Under the pieces are notes generated by a model that had not been told where the DNA came from, ran no database searches, and saw only the letters and a program-made list of their open reading frames with translations. From the NCBI GenBank assembly GCA_017853885.1, contig JAFMIR010000023.1:1-60525 (forward strand): 60,525 bases of DNA, written 5' to 3'. Of this stretch, positions 46,692-55,294 are shown in pieces (the first letter of the stretch is position 1; each line of letters starts with the position of its first letter). Position numbers and translations under genes: made by a program. This DNA is from Prosthecobacter sp. (GTDB lineage Bacteria; Verrucomicrobiota; Verrucomicrobiia; Verrucomicrobiales; Verrucomicrobiaceae).

Positions 46692-48038
46692 TCAAATGCC
46701 GAAACCAGCCCGGTAGGACTTGTGGATTAGGGCATCAGCTTCAGGTGTGTTGGGAGATCGGAGGGTTTGGGTGTCCCATTCGACACGTTTGCCAAAACGC
46801 ACCGCAAGCAGTCCGATAAGCAGCGACTCGGTAAAGGGAGCTGAATACCAAAAACCGCTTTTCGCATCTTGCGGGTTGCCGGTTTTGCAAGCTTCGAGGA
46901 ACTCAGCACGGTGACCGTTGGGGCAGCGCGGGAGGGTTTTTGCGGGCAGCACAAACTGCTGCATCTTCGTTTCTGGCACAATGCGCGGCGTGCCACTCCA
47001 GCCACCGGCAAGGATACACCCTTTATCCCCAACGAAGTAGATGCCGTTGTCTCCAAGGTTGCGTGTCGGTTCGAGGCCCTCAGGCCGTGGCGGCAGTTTG
47101 CCGCCATCATACCAGACCATTTTCACTGGTGGTCGGCTGCCGCGGGCAGGGAAGTGATACGTGATAACGCTCCACATCGGGAAGGACTGGTTGTTGTTCG
47201 GGCCGGTCTCTGCCTCCACCCAGTTGGGCGCATCCAAATCAAGGGCATAGAAGGCCGGATCGGCATTGTGAACGGCCATGTCACCAAGGGCACCGCAGCC
47301 AAAGTCCCACCAGCCCCGCCATTTTCGCGGGCAAAAATCCGGATGGTAAGGACGAACCTTCGCCGGGCCAAGCCAGAGGTTCCAATCAAGATTTTTTGGC
47401 ACAGGCGGTGTGTCCGATGGGTAGCCTTTGCCTTGGGAATCCCAGAACTTGCCCGGGCGGTCGGACCAAACATGGACCTCGGTAACGGCTCCGATGGCTC
47501 CCGCTTCGATCCACTCACGCGTCAGGCGGAGACCCTCACCGGCGTGGCCTTGATTGCCCATCTGGGTGACACGATGGGTCTGCCTTGCGACATCGCGCAT
47601 GGCTCGAGCCTCCGCAATGGTATGCGCCAGTGGCTTCTCCACATAAACATGACGTCCGGCACGCATGGCCATGATACTGGCTGGCGCATGGATATGATCC
47701 GGCGTGGCCACGAGAACGGCATCGATGTTTTTTTGCTTCTCGATCAGCTCGCGATAATCGCGGTAGAGCGTGGCATGAGGATACTTTTTGATCGTTCCGG
47801 CAGCGTGGTCGAGGTCGACATCGCACAGTGCCACGATGTTCGCGATGCCCGTGGCATCCAGATCACGGATGTCACCGGCCCCTTGACCCCCGACTCCGAT
47901 GCATCCGAGGTTCACTTTTTCACTAGGCGGGATGAATCCCGGGCCGCCGATGACATGCCGCGGCACAATTTGGAATCCAAAGGCAACGGCAGCGGTTTTG
48001 GCAAAAGAACGACGATCGACGGGCGCAGCGGTTTTCAT
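46692..48038 (-). CDS. Gfo/Idh/MocA-family oxidoreductase, Tat-exported
   Basis: This 448-residue protein has a Tat signal (DRRSFAKTAAVAFGF) followed by a Rossmann domain with LGCIGVGGQGAGD. The CDVDLDHA strand, the DAVLVATPDHIHAPASIMAMRAGRHVYVEKPLAH EKP motif and a C-terminal Gfo/Idh alpha/beta domain with the WWDFGCGALGDMAVHNAD stretch follow. Such exported family members are abundant in Planctomycetes and Verrucomicrobia, and probably act on sugars with a tightly bound or recycled NAD(P). It is divergent from the PhoU-like gene across a palindrome-rich 173-base gap. Confidence 0.9.
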   Translation of the reverse strand: MKTAAPVDRRSFAKTAAVAFGFQIVPRHVIGGPGFIPPSEKVNLGCIGVGGQGAGDIRDLDATGIANIVALCDVDLDHAAGTIKKYPHATLYRDYRELIEKQKNIDAVLVATPDHIHAPASIMAMRAGRHVYVEKPLAHTIAEARAMRDVARQTHRVTQMGNQGHAGEGLRLTREWIEAGAIGAVTEVHVWSDRPGKFWDSQGKGYPSDTPPVPKNLDWNLWLGPAKVRPYHPDFCPRKWRGWWDFGCGALGDMAVHNADPAFYALDLDAPNWVEAETGPNNNQSFPMWSVITYHFPARGSRPPVKMVWYDGGKLPPRPEGLEPTRNLGDNGIYFVGDKGCILAGGWSGTPRIVPETKMQQFVLPAKTLPRCPNGHRAEFLEACKTGNPQDAKSGFWYSAPFTESLLIGLLAVRFGKRVEWDTQTLRSPNTPEADALIHKSYRAGFGI

Positions 48039-48059
48039 GCTGGAACGAATACGGGGCGG

Positions 48060-48128
48060 CCAAGACCCCCTTGCAAGGGCTTGGTCACCCTTTTCCTACG
48101 GAGAAAAGCATCGTGACGTTTTCGTCAC
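48060..48128. promoter_or_regulatory. Cluster of inverted repeats upstream of the phosphate-uptake genes
   Basis: Three inverted repeats are packed into 69 bases. CCAAG/CTTGG arms enclose the perfect CCCTTGCAAGGG (48068-48079). CTTTTC (48090-48095) pairs with GAAAAG (48103-48108). GTGACG (48113-48118) pairs with CGTCAC (48123-48128), with a TTTT loop. GTCAC at 48084-48088 could also pair with GTGAC at 48113. They lie between divergent genes, so operator function is more likely than an RNA role. Confidence 0.5.
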
Positions 48129-48148
48129 AAAATGGATGGTTCAGGACT

Positions 48149-48177
48149 TTGACAGGCAGTAGCCCTGCCGCTCTAAG
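48149..48177 (+). promoter_or_regulatory. Candidate sigma-70-type promoter for the PhoU-like/PiT operon
   Basis: A perfect TTGACA (48149-48154), 17-base spacer, and TCTAAG (48172-48177, four of six matches to TATAAT) fit a promoter starting about 28 bases before the ATG at 48212. The spacer holds the inverted repeat GGCAG/CTGCC (48155-48169), which could be a repressor or activator site. Confidence 0.55.
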
Positions 48178-48211
48178 TACGCGTTCTTCACACACCGCAG
48201 GCCACTCTACC

Positions 48212-48841
48212 ATGATCTCTCTTCAAAAGCTTTTTGGAAAAACGGACGTCTTCTACGATCTCCTCGAACGCAGCGCCAAGGAGGCCCAAAACAGCGTGCA
48301 CCTGCTGAAAAACCTGCTGTCCAAACCCGCCGGCTCTCAGAACCTCGACAGCCTCAAAGACGCCCGCCGCAAGGATAAGGCCATCACCCAAGAGATCGAT
48401 GAAGCACTGTGCAAGACTTTCGTCACCGATCTGGAACGCGAAGACGTCGAAGCACTCTCCAATGCGCTATACAAGATCCCAAAGACCGTGGAGAAGATTG
48501 GCGAACGCTATGAAATTTGTGCCGGCAAGCTCGATGGGGTCGATTTTTCCAAGCAAATGGCCTTCACCGAGTCGGCTGTAGACATCGTGGTAACGATGGT
48601 GAGCGAGCTGCGCCAGAAAATGCACCTCGAAAAGATGAAGGAGCTCAACAAGAAGCTCCAACAAATCGAGGGCGATGCCGACAAGTATATTCTGGCCCTC
48701 CTCAAGGATCTCTATCAAGGCAATCAAGACCCGCTCCGCGTCATCATGCTGCGCGACCTCTACGACCTGCTCGAAAAGGTGGTGGACCGCTGCCGCGACG
48801 CCGGAAACGTCCTTTCCCACATCGTCCTGAAGTACACCTGA
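48212..48841 (+). CDS. DUF47 PhoU-like regulator of PiT transporter
   Basis: This 209-residue all-helical protein of the DUF47/PhoU-like family normally accompanies PiT transporters. It has the opening LFGKTDVFYDLLERSA and a long helical core with conserved acidic residues (IEGDADKYILALLKDLYQ). The RDLYDLLEKVVDRCRDAGNVLSHIVLK end is the classic family C-terminus. It probably gates or regulates phosphate uptake at the membrane face. It is followed 18 bases later by the PiT gene. The ATG at 48212 was chosen; the longer frame upstream is non-coding. Confidence 0.93.
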   Translation: MISLQKLFGKTDVFYDLLERSAKEAQNSVHLLKNLLSKPAGSQNLDSLKDARRKDKAITQEIDEALCKTFVTDLEREDVEALSNALYKIPKTVEKIGERYEICAGKLDGVDFSKQMAFTESAVDIVVTMVSELRQKMHLEKMKELNKKLQQIEGDADKYILALLKDLYQGNQDPLRVIMLRDLYDLLEKVVDRCRDAGNVLSHIVLKYT

Positions 48842-48859
48842 TCCGCCACCACGCGACTC

Positions 48860-49960
48860 ATGACGACCGCCCTTTTTCTCCTGTTCGTGGTGTTGCTCGT
48901 CGTGCTGGCCTTTGAATACATCAATGGCTTCCACGATACGGCGAATGCCATTGCCACCGTAGTTTCCACAAAGGTGCTCACACCACGCCAAGCCCTCGTG
49001 CTGGCCTCTGTCACGAACCTCATCGGAGCCTTCTGCGGTCAGGCGGTGGCCAAGACAATCCACAGCGGCATTGTGGATGATAAAGTGGTGGCTGTGACCA
49101 CGCTCACGATTTTCTGCGCTATGCTCGGCGGCATCATCTGGAACCTCATTACCTGGTGGTTCGGCATGCCTTCCAGTTCCACCCATGCCCTTGTTGGCGG
49201 TCTGATCGGTGCCAGTATGGCTGCAGCAAAGGGCAACTGGGATGTGCTCATCTGGTCCCGTGAAAAAGTGGACAAGGTGACAGGCAAAGTGAGCATGGAG
49301 GGAATCTACCACAAGGTCGTGATCCCGATGATCACCTCCCCTGCGCTCGGGATCATGGTGGGATTCATCGTCATGGGACTGCTCTTCCTGTTGATACGTA
49401 ACTGGCGCCCTCATACGGTAAATTCTGTTTTCGGCCGTTTGCAGATTGCTAGCGCCGGCTACATGGGCTTTGGCCACGGCATGGCCGATGCGCAGAAGAC
49501 CATGGGCGTTATCATGCTGACCCTGTATGGTGCCACGGCCTCTGGCGATCTCGACAACCTACCCTCCTGGCTCGGTTTCCTTAAAATCGCCGACAAATCC
49601 GCCAGCATCCCGATGTGGATCATCGTCACCTGCGCCCTCACGATGGCTGCCGGAACCTATGCGGGCGGCTGGCGCATCATCAAAACCCTCGGGCACAAAA
49701 TGGTTAAAATGAAGCCTGTGCATGGTTTCGCAGCGGAAACAACGGCGGCCACGATCCTAGCCACCACGGGCGCCTTGGGCATGCCGGTGAGCACCACGCA
49801 CACCATCACCACTTCCATCATGGGTGTGGGTGCCGCGAAACGCTCCAACGCCATCCAGTGGAGCCTCGTCGAGCAGATTCTGTGGGCCTGGGTGATGACC
49901 ATTCCGGCCACCGGCATCCTCGGCTGGTTGATTTACAAGCTCTGCGGGCTTTTCACCTAA
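48860..49960 (+). CDS. pit: Low-affinity inorganic phosphate transporter, PiT family
   Basis: This 366-residue transporter shows the two duplicated PiT signatures. The first is EYINGFHDTANAIATVVSTKVL near residue 20; the second is near GALGMPVSTTHTITTSIMGVGAAKRSNAI in the C-terminal half. FGMPSSSTHALVGGLIGA is the matching first-half copy. About ten membrane helices are visible. It should import phosphate, probably as metal phosphate with protons or sodium. It is co-transcribed with the DUF47 regulator. The length is shorter than E. coli PitA because the central loop is small. Confidence 0.94.
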   Translation: MTTALFLLFVVLLVVLAFEYINGFHDTANAIATVVSTKVLTPRQALVLASVTNLIGAFCGQAVAKTIHSGIVDDKVVAVTTLTIFCAMLGGIIWNLITWWFGMPSSSTHALVGGLIGASMAAAKGNWDVLIWSREKVDKVTGKVSMEGIYHKVVIPMITSPALGIMVGFIVMGLLFLLIRNWRPHTVNSVFGRLQIASAGYMGFGHGMADAQKTMGVIMLTLYGATASGDLDNLPSWLGFLKIADKSASIPMWIIVTCALTMAAGTYAGGWRIIKTLGHKMVKMKPVHGFAAETTAATILATTGALGMPVSTTHTITTSIMGVGAAKRSNAIQWSLVEQILWAWVMTIPATGILGWLIYKLCGLFT

Positions 49961-49972
49961 ACTCGCCTAGCA

Positions 49973-50215
49973 TCAAAAGGGCCGAAAGTGCCCGTGATGG
50001 TGACGAAAAGACGGTCCGCAGGGTGACGGCGGCATAGGAACGCAGGAGCGTGAGTAGCCGTAACTGCGGTAAACCGGCGGCGAGTAGTAGCTGCGGCCGT
50101 AAACGGGGCCACGGCAGTGTCCGCTCCAAGTGAGCGGATCTTCATAGACGTAGCACGAGGACAGCAGTGAGGCGCAAAACAAGGCGCCGAGAAGCTTGAG
50201 GAGGTTTGCGTTCAT
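49973..50215 (-). CDS. Small Tyr/Ser/Pro/His-rich lipoprotein
   Basis: This 80-residue predicted lipoprotein has the lipobox LSSC (Cys21). The mature part is rich in Tyr, Ser, Pro, Arg and His, for example YSPPVYRSYGYSRS, and ends HHHGHFRPF. No domain is recognised. The low-complexity tail with several His and Cys might bind metal or the cell surface, but this is inference. It is convergent with the PiT gene, 12 bases apart, and lies 42 bases before the end of the fabF gene. Coding status rests on the clean lipobox and reading frame. Confidence 0.6.
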   Translation of the reverse strand: MNANLLKLLGALFCASLLSSCYVYEDPLTWSGHCRGPVYGRSYYSPPVYRSYGYSRSCVPMPPSPCGPSFRHHHGHFRPF

Positions 50216-50257
50216 GGCGGCAACTTCGACGTGAAGCCGCCATGACTATTCACCAGC

Positions 50258-51505
50258 TCAGTCGAGCTTCTTGATGAGCAGCGCTGAGTTATGACCGCCG
50301 AAGCCGAAGCTGTTGCTCAGCGCAGCGTTCAGCTTCGCGGGGCGGGCAGTGTTGGGGACCACATCGACATCGACCTCCGGGTCGAGGTTTTCGACGTTGA
50401 TGGTCGGCGGCACAATCTGGTCACGCAGGGCGAGCACACTGGCGGCCAGTTCGATGCCACCGGCAGCACCGAGGAGGTGACCGGTCATCGATTTCGTGCC
50501 GGAGACAAGAAGGCCCTTCTGAGCGTATTCGCCGAAGGTGCGCTTGATGGCGCGCAGCTCGCAAAGATCGCCAACAGGCGTGGAGGTGGCGTGAGCGTTA
50601 ATGTAGCTCACGTCGGTGGCGTTGAGCTTGGCATGGCGCAGGGCCATTTCCATGCACTTCGAGGCACCGAGGCCTTCCGGATGCGGTGCAGTGAGGTGGT
50701 AGGCATCTGCGGTGACGCCGTAGCCGGCGAGTTCTGCGTAAATCGTCGCGCCGCGCTTTTTGGCGTGCTCATATTCTTCGATGACGACGACACCGGCGCC
50801 CTCGCCCATCACGAAACCATCGCGGTTGATGTCCCAGGGACGGGAGGCACGTTCGGGCTCGTCATTGCGCATGGAGAGTGCCTTCATGTTGCCGAAGCCG
50901 GACAGACCGCAGGGGCGGATGGAGGCTTCCGAACCACCGCAAATGATCACATCGGCATCCCCAAATTTGATGATGCGCCAAGCTTCGCCGATGTTGTTGT
51001 TGGACGTCGCGCAGGCGGTGGTAATGCACATGTTCGGGCCCATGAAACCGAACTCGGTGGCGATCATACCCGTGGCAATGTTGGTGATCATCATCGGGAT
51101 GAGGAAGGGGCTCACGCGGCCAGGCCCTTTGTTCAAGAGAATCTCATACTGTGTCTCGATCGTGCTCAGACCGCCAATGCCACTGCCGACCATGACGCCG
51201 ACTCGATAGGGGTCGAGTGCGTCGGGGTTCAGCCCAGCGTCTTTGGCAGCCATTTTGGAGGCGGCCATGGCGAGCTGGAAGAAGCGGTCTGCACGGCGGG
51301 CCTCCTTGTGGTTGTTGAAGAAGGGCGTGGGATCAAAATCGACCACTTCGCCGGCAATTTTGCAGTCATACTTCTCTGTATCCATGGATTGGATGCGCCG
51401 GATGCCGCTTTTACCGGCGACGAGATTCTTCCAGAAGTCGTCCTTGTTGTTGCCGAGGGGGGAGACAACTCCAAGCCCGGTGATGACGACGCGACGTTCG
51501 CTCAT
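50258..51505 (-). CDS. fabF: Beta-ketoacyl-ACP synthase II
   Basis: This 415-residue KAS II elongates acyl-ACP by condensation with malonyl-ACP. It has the opening RRVVITGLGVVSPLG, the nucleophile Cys165 in the TTACATS motif, NAHATSTPVGD and SMTGHLLGAAGG supplying the two catalytic His, and NSFGFGGHN at the end. The residues after the Cys read NNNIGEA, whereas E. coli FabF has GVHNIGHA. It stands alone without acpP or fabD/G neighbours. The ATG at 51505 gives the standard N-terminus; a much longer upstream frame is not coding. Confidence 0.95.
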   Translation of the reverse strand: MSERRVVITGLGVVSPLGNNKDDFWKNLVAGKSGIRRIQSMDTEKYDCKIAGEVVDFDPTPFFNNHKEARRADRFFQLAMAASKMAAKDAGLNPDALDPYRVGVMVGSGIGGLSTIETQYEILLNKGPGRVSPFLIPMMITNIATGMIATEFGFMGPNMCITTACATSNNNIGEAWRIIKFGDADVIICGGSEASIRPCGLSGFGNMKALSMRNDEPERASRPWDINRDGFVMGEGAGVVVIEEYEHAKKRGATIYAELAGYGVTADAYHLTAPHPEGLGASKCMEMALRHAKLNATDVSYINAHATSTPVGDLCELRAIKRTFGEYAQKGLLVSGTKSMTGHLLGAAGGIELAASVLALRDQIVPPTINVENLDPEVDVDVVPNTARPAKLNAALSNSFGFGGHNSALLIKKLD

Positions 51506-51655
51506 GTGTGTGTGCAGTGAGAGGTTGAAATGGAGGGCGAGAGAACACGGAATGCACGTCCGGGCAAGAGAAAAGGCTCTTCGTGACCTTCCGCATATCG
51601 TTCCTTGCTTTGCGCGCCCAGACTGATTGGAGTAATTGAGATCTTTTCCTCTTCC

Positions 51656-52156
51656 ATGCGTTTTTTCTCTCGTCCTGAAGTTTGGTTTCTCATCCTCGCT
51701 AGCGGTATCGCCGCTTGGTGGGCTTTGCGTGAACCGAAGCCCTACGCCACTGATGCTGCGGAGATCGCTGCGACGACCGCAGAGGACGCGACGCTGCGCA
51801 TCCAGCGCTGCACGCTCACACGGGACTTTGGTCATGCTCGGCTCGACATCGAATTGCGCTTCCGCAACACGGCCCCGCGCCCTCTTTTCATGCAACCGCC
51901 CGATGTGCGCCTGCTCACGGGCGATGGCCATGAGGTGCCCCCTTTCATTTTGCCCACAGAACGTCCACCCAGAGTACCAGAGAAACTCTCGGCCGACCTC
52001 CGCCTGCGTTACTGGCTCGAAAAGGAGCATCTTGGTGGCGCTTTACGCCTCGATGTCCGTGGTCAAAGCGTCGAAGTAAAAGATCCAACACCTTTCGATC
52101 TCGAAAAACTCGAGAACGACAAGCCTCGCGTATGGACGAATTCGAATTGGCAGTAA
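51656..52156 (+). CDS. Small single-pass membrane protein of unknown function
   Basis: This 166-residue protein has one N-terminal membrane helix (VWFLILASGIAAWWAL, about residues 8-23) and a soluble domain rich in beta strands. That domain has a pattern of TLRIQRCTLTRDFGHARLDIELRF and RPLFMQPPDVRLL, reminiscent of DUF4352-like or immunoglobulin-like extracytoplasmic domains. No catalytic motif is visible. It is divergent from fabF across a 150-base gap in which I see no clear promoter. The family could not be named. Confidence 0.68.
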   Translation: MRFFSRPEVWFLILASGIAAWWALREPKPYATDAAEIAATTAEDATLRIQRCTLTRDFGHARLDIELRFRNTAPRPLFMQPPDVRLLTGDGHEVPPFILPTERPPRVPEKLSADLRLRYWLEKEHLGGALRLDVRGQSVEVKDPTPFDLEKLENDKPRVWTNSNWQ

Positions 52157-52240
52157 GCCGCTGGCATCAACAACGAAGAATGACCCACGTCGCGTCGGAC
52201 CGTGCAGACGACATTTCTGCAGCGAGCTTACAAGGAAGGA

Positions 52241-53290
52241 TCAGGCTGGGTCATTGGCCTGCAAATCAAACTCCGGATCCAACGGCGCACCGTCAAGAAT
52301 ATGCTCCGCGAGGTGCTTTGCCAGCCAAGGGGAACGAACGGAACCTTTAGAACCAAGACCATTGAAAAAGATGATACGCGGATGCGATGGATGCGCTCCG
52401 AGCAGCGCTTGGCGCCCCTTGATGATGGGTCGCACAGCGCTTTGATAGTCGACTACCTCCAAGGGCACGGCGAGGAAGTCACGCAACTTCTTTTCAAGCT
52501 CTTCAAGCACCTTGGACGAGGCTGCTGGCGGATTAGGAAAGCTCCATTCGTAAGTTGAGCCCGCTCGCATCGTGCCATTAGGCTGAGGAATGATCCAGCA
52601 GCCACGGTTCAGGATGCGACGCTCACCTTGAAGATCCACTTTTACGGTCAAAAGAGTGCCGAGAGCGTTCTGAAAAGGCACCCAGTGAAAAAGCGGATGC
52701 CTTGCCGCCTGCCAGCCTTGCGCCCACACCACATGCGAGAAGCGTTCGCCCTGCCATGTGACACCCTCGACATCATCATGGACCTCACCGGGCTCGACAA
52801 TGGCCTGTCGATAGGCCGCTCCAAAAAAGCGGCGGCTGGCTTCGAGGTAGGTCACGGTGTCCAGCCAAGCCGCATGGCGTTGTTGGAAGCCCTCATGTGG
52901 CAGGGTGACAATGGTGGGATCGAGCTCTGGAATATGTGGATGCACAAATGGCCCCACCTCGGACTCAAGCAGACGTCGGGGCCATTTTTGACGTTCCTGC
53001 TCGTTTTGAAGCAGCCGCACATACCCTCGAGGAAAAAACACTCGCCTGCCTAAACGCTTGCCGAGCTTTCGATAGAAACGCAGTGCCTCGGGATAAAAGA
53101 CCTCAAACCTCCAGCTCACCTTCAGGCGCATGCCTGTGACTGGCGTGATGAGGCCTGCGGCTACTTTGGAGGAGGTGACAGGGTCTCCACGATCCACGAT
53201 CACAAAGGGCACGCCACGTTCCTGCAGCCGCCACGCCAAGGCAGTGCCTGCAAGACCTTGACCGATGATAAGAAGGCGAGGCTGACTCAT
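52241..53290 (-). CDS. FAD-dependent oxidoreductase (DAO family)
   Basis: This 349-residue flavoprotein has the N-terminal GxGxxG FAD motif IIGQGLAGTALAWRL, followed by an acidic strand and an AAGLITPVTGMR stretch. It ends in a conserved FAD-contact FFNGLGSKGSVRSPWLAKHL. It resembles glycine/D-amino-acid oxidases and the C-terminal half of MnmC, so a sarcosine- or glycine-type oxidation or a tRNA-modification role cannot be separated here. There is no signal peptide. It is convergent with the small membrane protein gene and divergent from glmS. Confidence 0.85.
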   Translation of the reverse strand: MSQPRLLIIGQGLAGTALAWRLQERGVPFVIVDRGDPVTSSKVAAGLITPVTGMRLKVSWRFEVFYPEALRFYRKLGKRLGRRVFFPRGYVRLLQNEQERQKWPRRLLESEVGPFVHPHIPELDPTIVTLPHEGFQQRHAAWLDTVTYLEASRRFFGAAYRQAIVEPGEVHDDVEGVTWQGERFSHVVWAQGWQAARHPLFHWVPFQNALGTLLTVKVDLQGERRILNRGCWIIPQPNGTMRAGSTYEWSFPNPPAASSKVLEELEKKLRDFLAVPLEVVDYQSAVRPIIKGRQALLGAHPSHPRIIFFNGLGSKGSVRSPWLAKHLAEHILDGAPLDPEFDLQANDPA

Positions 53291-53410
53291 ATTGATTCTA
53301 TTTCATTCAAACCGAGGCCATTCAAAAGCTTCCACCACGCACGATTCACTGGCGTGGACCTGACATGAACCTTAGACTTCCATTTCTCAACTTTCACCTC
53401 TTCCAATTTC

Positions 53411-55261
53411 ATGTGCGGAATCGTCGGTTACATCGGGACTCGTCAGGCCAGCTCCATTCTTCTCGATGGTCTTCGTCGCTTGGAATATCGTGGATATGAC
53501 TCGGCAGGCCTAGCACTCTGCGGCACTAGGGGGCTGCACACGGTGAAGAAAGCTGGTCGCATCGACAACCTGCGCATCGCTGTCGAAGAGGCAAAACCGG
53601 AGGGCACCATGGGTATCTCACACACCCGCTGGGCCACTCACGGCGCCGCCACCGATGCAAACGCTCACCCACATCCCGATCAAGGCGGTAAACTGGTCCT
53701 CGTTCACAACGGTGTGATCGAGAACTACCAATCGCTCCGCGACCAGCTCGCCGCGAAGGGCCACACCTTCTACTCACAGACAGACACGGAAGTGCTCTCG
53801 CATCTCGTCGGTGCCTTCTTTGATGAATCCACCGAGAAAGACGGCGCCCAGCGCCTCATCGGTGCGGTGAAGAGCGCTCTCTCCCGCGTGAAAGGGACCT
53901 ACGGCATCGCCGTGATGCATGCCGACCTTCCTGGCGTGATCGTGGGTGCACGACTCGGCAGCCCCTTGATCGTAGGTCTTGGCAAAAACGAACATTTTCT
54001 GGCCAGTGACGTAGCCGCGGTGGTGAACCACACGCGTGATGTGGTCTATCTGAACGACTACGACATTGTCACGATCACCCAAGACAGCTACGATGTGCAG
54101 TCCTTCAGCGGCACACCGGCCGAGGTGAAAGTCAGCCGTGTGGAATTCAGCGCCGATGACGCGGAGAAGGGGGACTTCCCGCACTACATGCTCAAGGAAA
54201 TCTACGAGCAACCGCAAAGCCTGCGTAACGCTATGAGGGGCCGTCTTTCTCGCGATGAATGCACGGCGGTGCTCGGTGGCCTGAACATGACGCCACGCGA
54301 GCTGGCTCAAATCGACCGCATCATCCTCGCCGGCTGTGGCACGGCCTATCACGCAGCGATGGTGGGTGAGTACTTAATCGAAACGCTTTCGCGGGTGCCC
54401 ACCGAGGTCGAGATCGCCAGTGAGTTCCGCTACCGCAATGTACCCGCGAACAAGAACACGCTGCAATTTGTGATGAGCCAAAGCGGCGAGACCATCGACA
54501 CGCTCGCCGCCATGCGCGAGGGCCAGCGCAAAGGCATCCGCTGCCTTGGCATCGTGAACACCGTCGGCAGCACGATCGCACGCGAGAGCGATGGCGGCGT
54601 TTACATCCATGCCGGACCTGAGATTGGCGTAGCCGCGACGAAAACCTTCACTTCGCAAGTTGCCATCCTCACGTTGATCAGCCTGCTGCTAGGACGCATC
54701 CACCATCTTTCCAGTGTCGATGGTTTGGAAATGATCGATGAGCTCGAAACCCTGCCGGACAAAATCATTACCATCCTCAAGCAGGCGGACAAAATTAAGA
54801 CTATTGCTGAGAAACACTGCCATGCCGAAGGTATGCTCTTCATGGGCCGCCAAGCGAACTATCCTGTAGCTCTCGAAGGCGCGCTGAAGATGAAGGAGAT
54901 CAGCTATATTTATGCCAGCGGGCATCCGAGCGCCGAGCTGAAGCACGGGGTGATTGCCTTGGTGAAGCCGGACATGCCAAGCGTGTTCATCGCACCCGAC
55001 GACGCCGTATTCGACAAGAACGTCAGCAACATCGAGGAGGTACTCGCCCGCAAAGGACCTGTCATCGCCGTCACCACCGAGGGGCGCACAGAGCTCGAGC
55101 GCCTCACGCAAGACGTCATCTACGTCCCGGATTGCCCCAGCTACCTCACCCCCATTCTCAACGTCATTCCACTCCAACTCCTCAGCTACTATACCGCTGT
55201 CGCGCGTGGCTGTGATGTCGATAAACCCAGAAACTTGGCAAAAAGCGTGACAGTGGAGTAA
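53411..55261 (+). CDS. glmS: Glutamine-fructose-6-phosphate aminotransferase (isomerizing)
   Basis: This 616-residue GlmS makes glucosamine-6-phosphate for peptidoglycan and lipopolysaccharide. The glutaminase domain starts with the N-terminal nucleophile Cys2 in CGIVGYIG and continues with RLEYRGYDSAGLA and ISHTRWATHG. Two SIS domains (about residues 290-430 and 460-600) follow, with SQSGETIDTL and SAELKHG. It ends in KPRNLAKSVTVE, the family C-terminus. The length is normal. The 120-base upstream gap shows no ribozyme-like fold. Confidence 0.97.
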   Translation: MCGIVGYIGTRQASSILLDGLRRLEYRGYDSAGLALCGTRGLHTVKKAGRIDNLRIAVEEAKPEGTMGISHTRWATHGAATDANAHPHPDQGGKLVLVHNGVIENYQSLRDQLAAKGHTFYSQTDTEVLSHLVGAFFDESTEKDGAQRLIGAVKSALSRVKGTYGIAVMHADLPGVIVGARLGSPLIVGLGKNEHFLASDVAAVVNHTRDVVYLNDYDIVTITQDSYDVQSFSGTPAEVKVSRVEFSADDAEKGDFPHYMLKEIYEQPQSLRNAMRGRLSRDECTAVLGGLNMTPRELAQIDRIILAGCGTAYHAAMVGEYLIETLSRVPTEVEIASEFRYRNVPANKNTLQFVMSQSGETIDTLAAMREGQRKGIRCLGIVNTVGSTIARESDGGVYIHAGPEIGVAATKTFTSQVAILTLISLLLGRIHHLSSVDGLEMIDELETLPDKIITILKQADKIKTIAEKHCHAEGMLFMGRQANYPVALEGALKMKEISYIYASGHPSAELKHGVIALVKPDMPSVFIAPDDAVFDKNVSNIEEVLARKGPVIAVTTEGRTELERLTQDVIYVPDCPSYLTPILNVIPLQLLSYYTAVARGCDVDKPRNLAKSVTVE

Positions 55262-55294
55262 GAGTGGGCTTTTCCTCGACGAAGCCCGCCAGCC

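Noticed and set aside
46869..48116. Open frame of 415 codons on the plus strand opposite the Gfo/Idh/MocA gene
   Set aside because: The opposite strand encodes a clear family member with a Tat signal and EKP motif; the plus frame is compositionally odd and runs into the control region.
50291..51520. Open frame of 409 codons opposite fabF
   Set aside because: FabF motifs are on the minus strand; the plus frame has no recognisable features.
53291..53410. glmS ribozyme or riboswitch upstream of glmS
   Set aside because: The 120-base gap is too short for the usual glmS ribozyme fold plus leader, and no core sequence of that ribozyme could be recognised.
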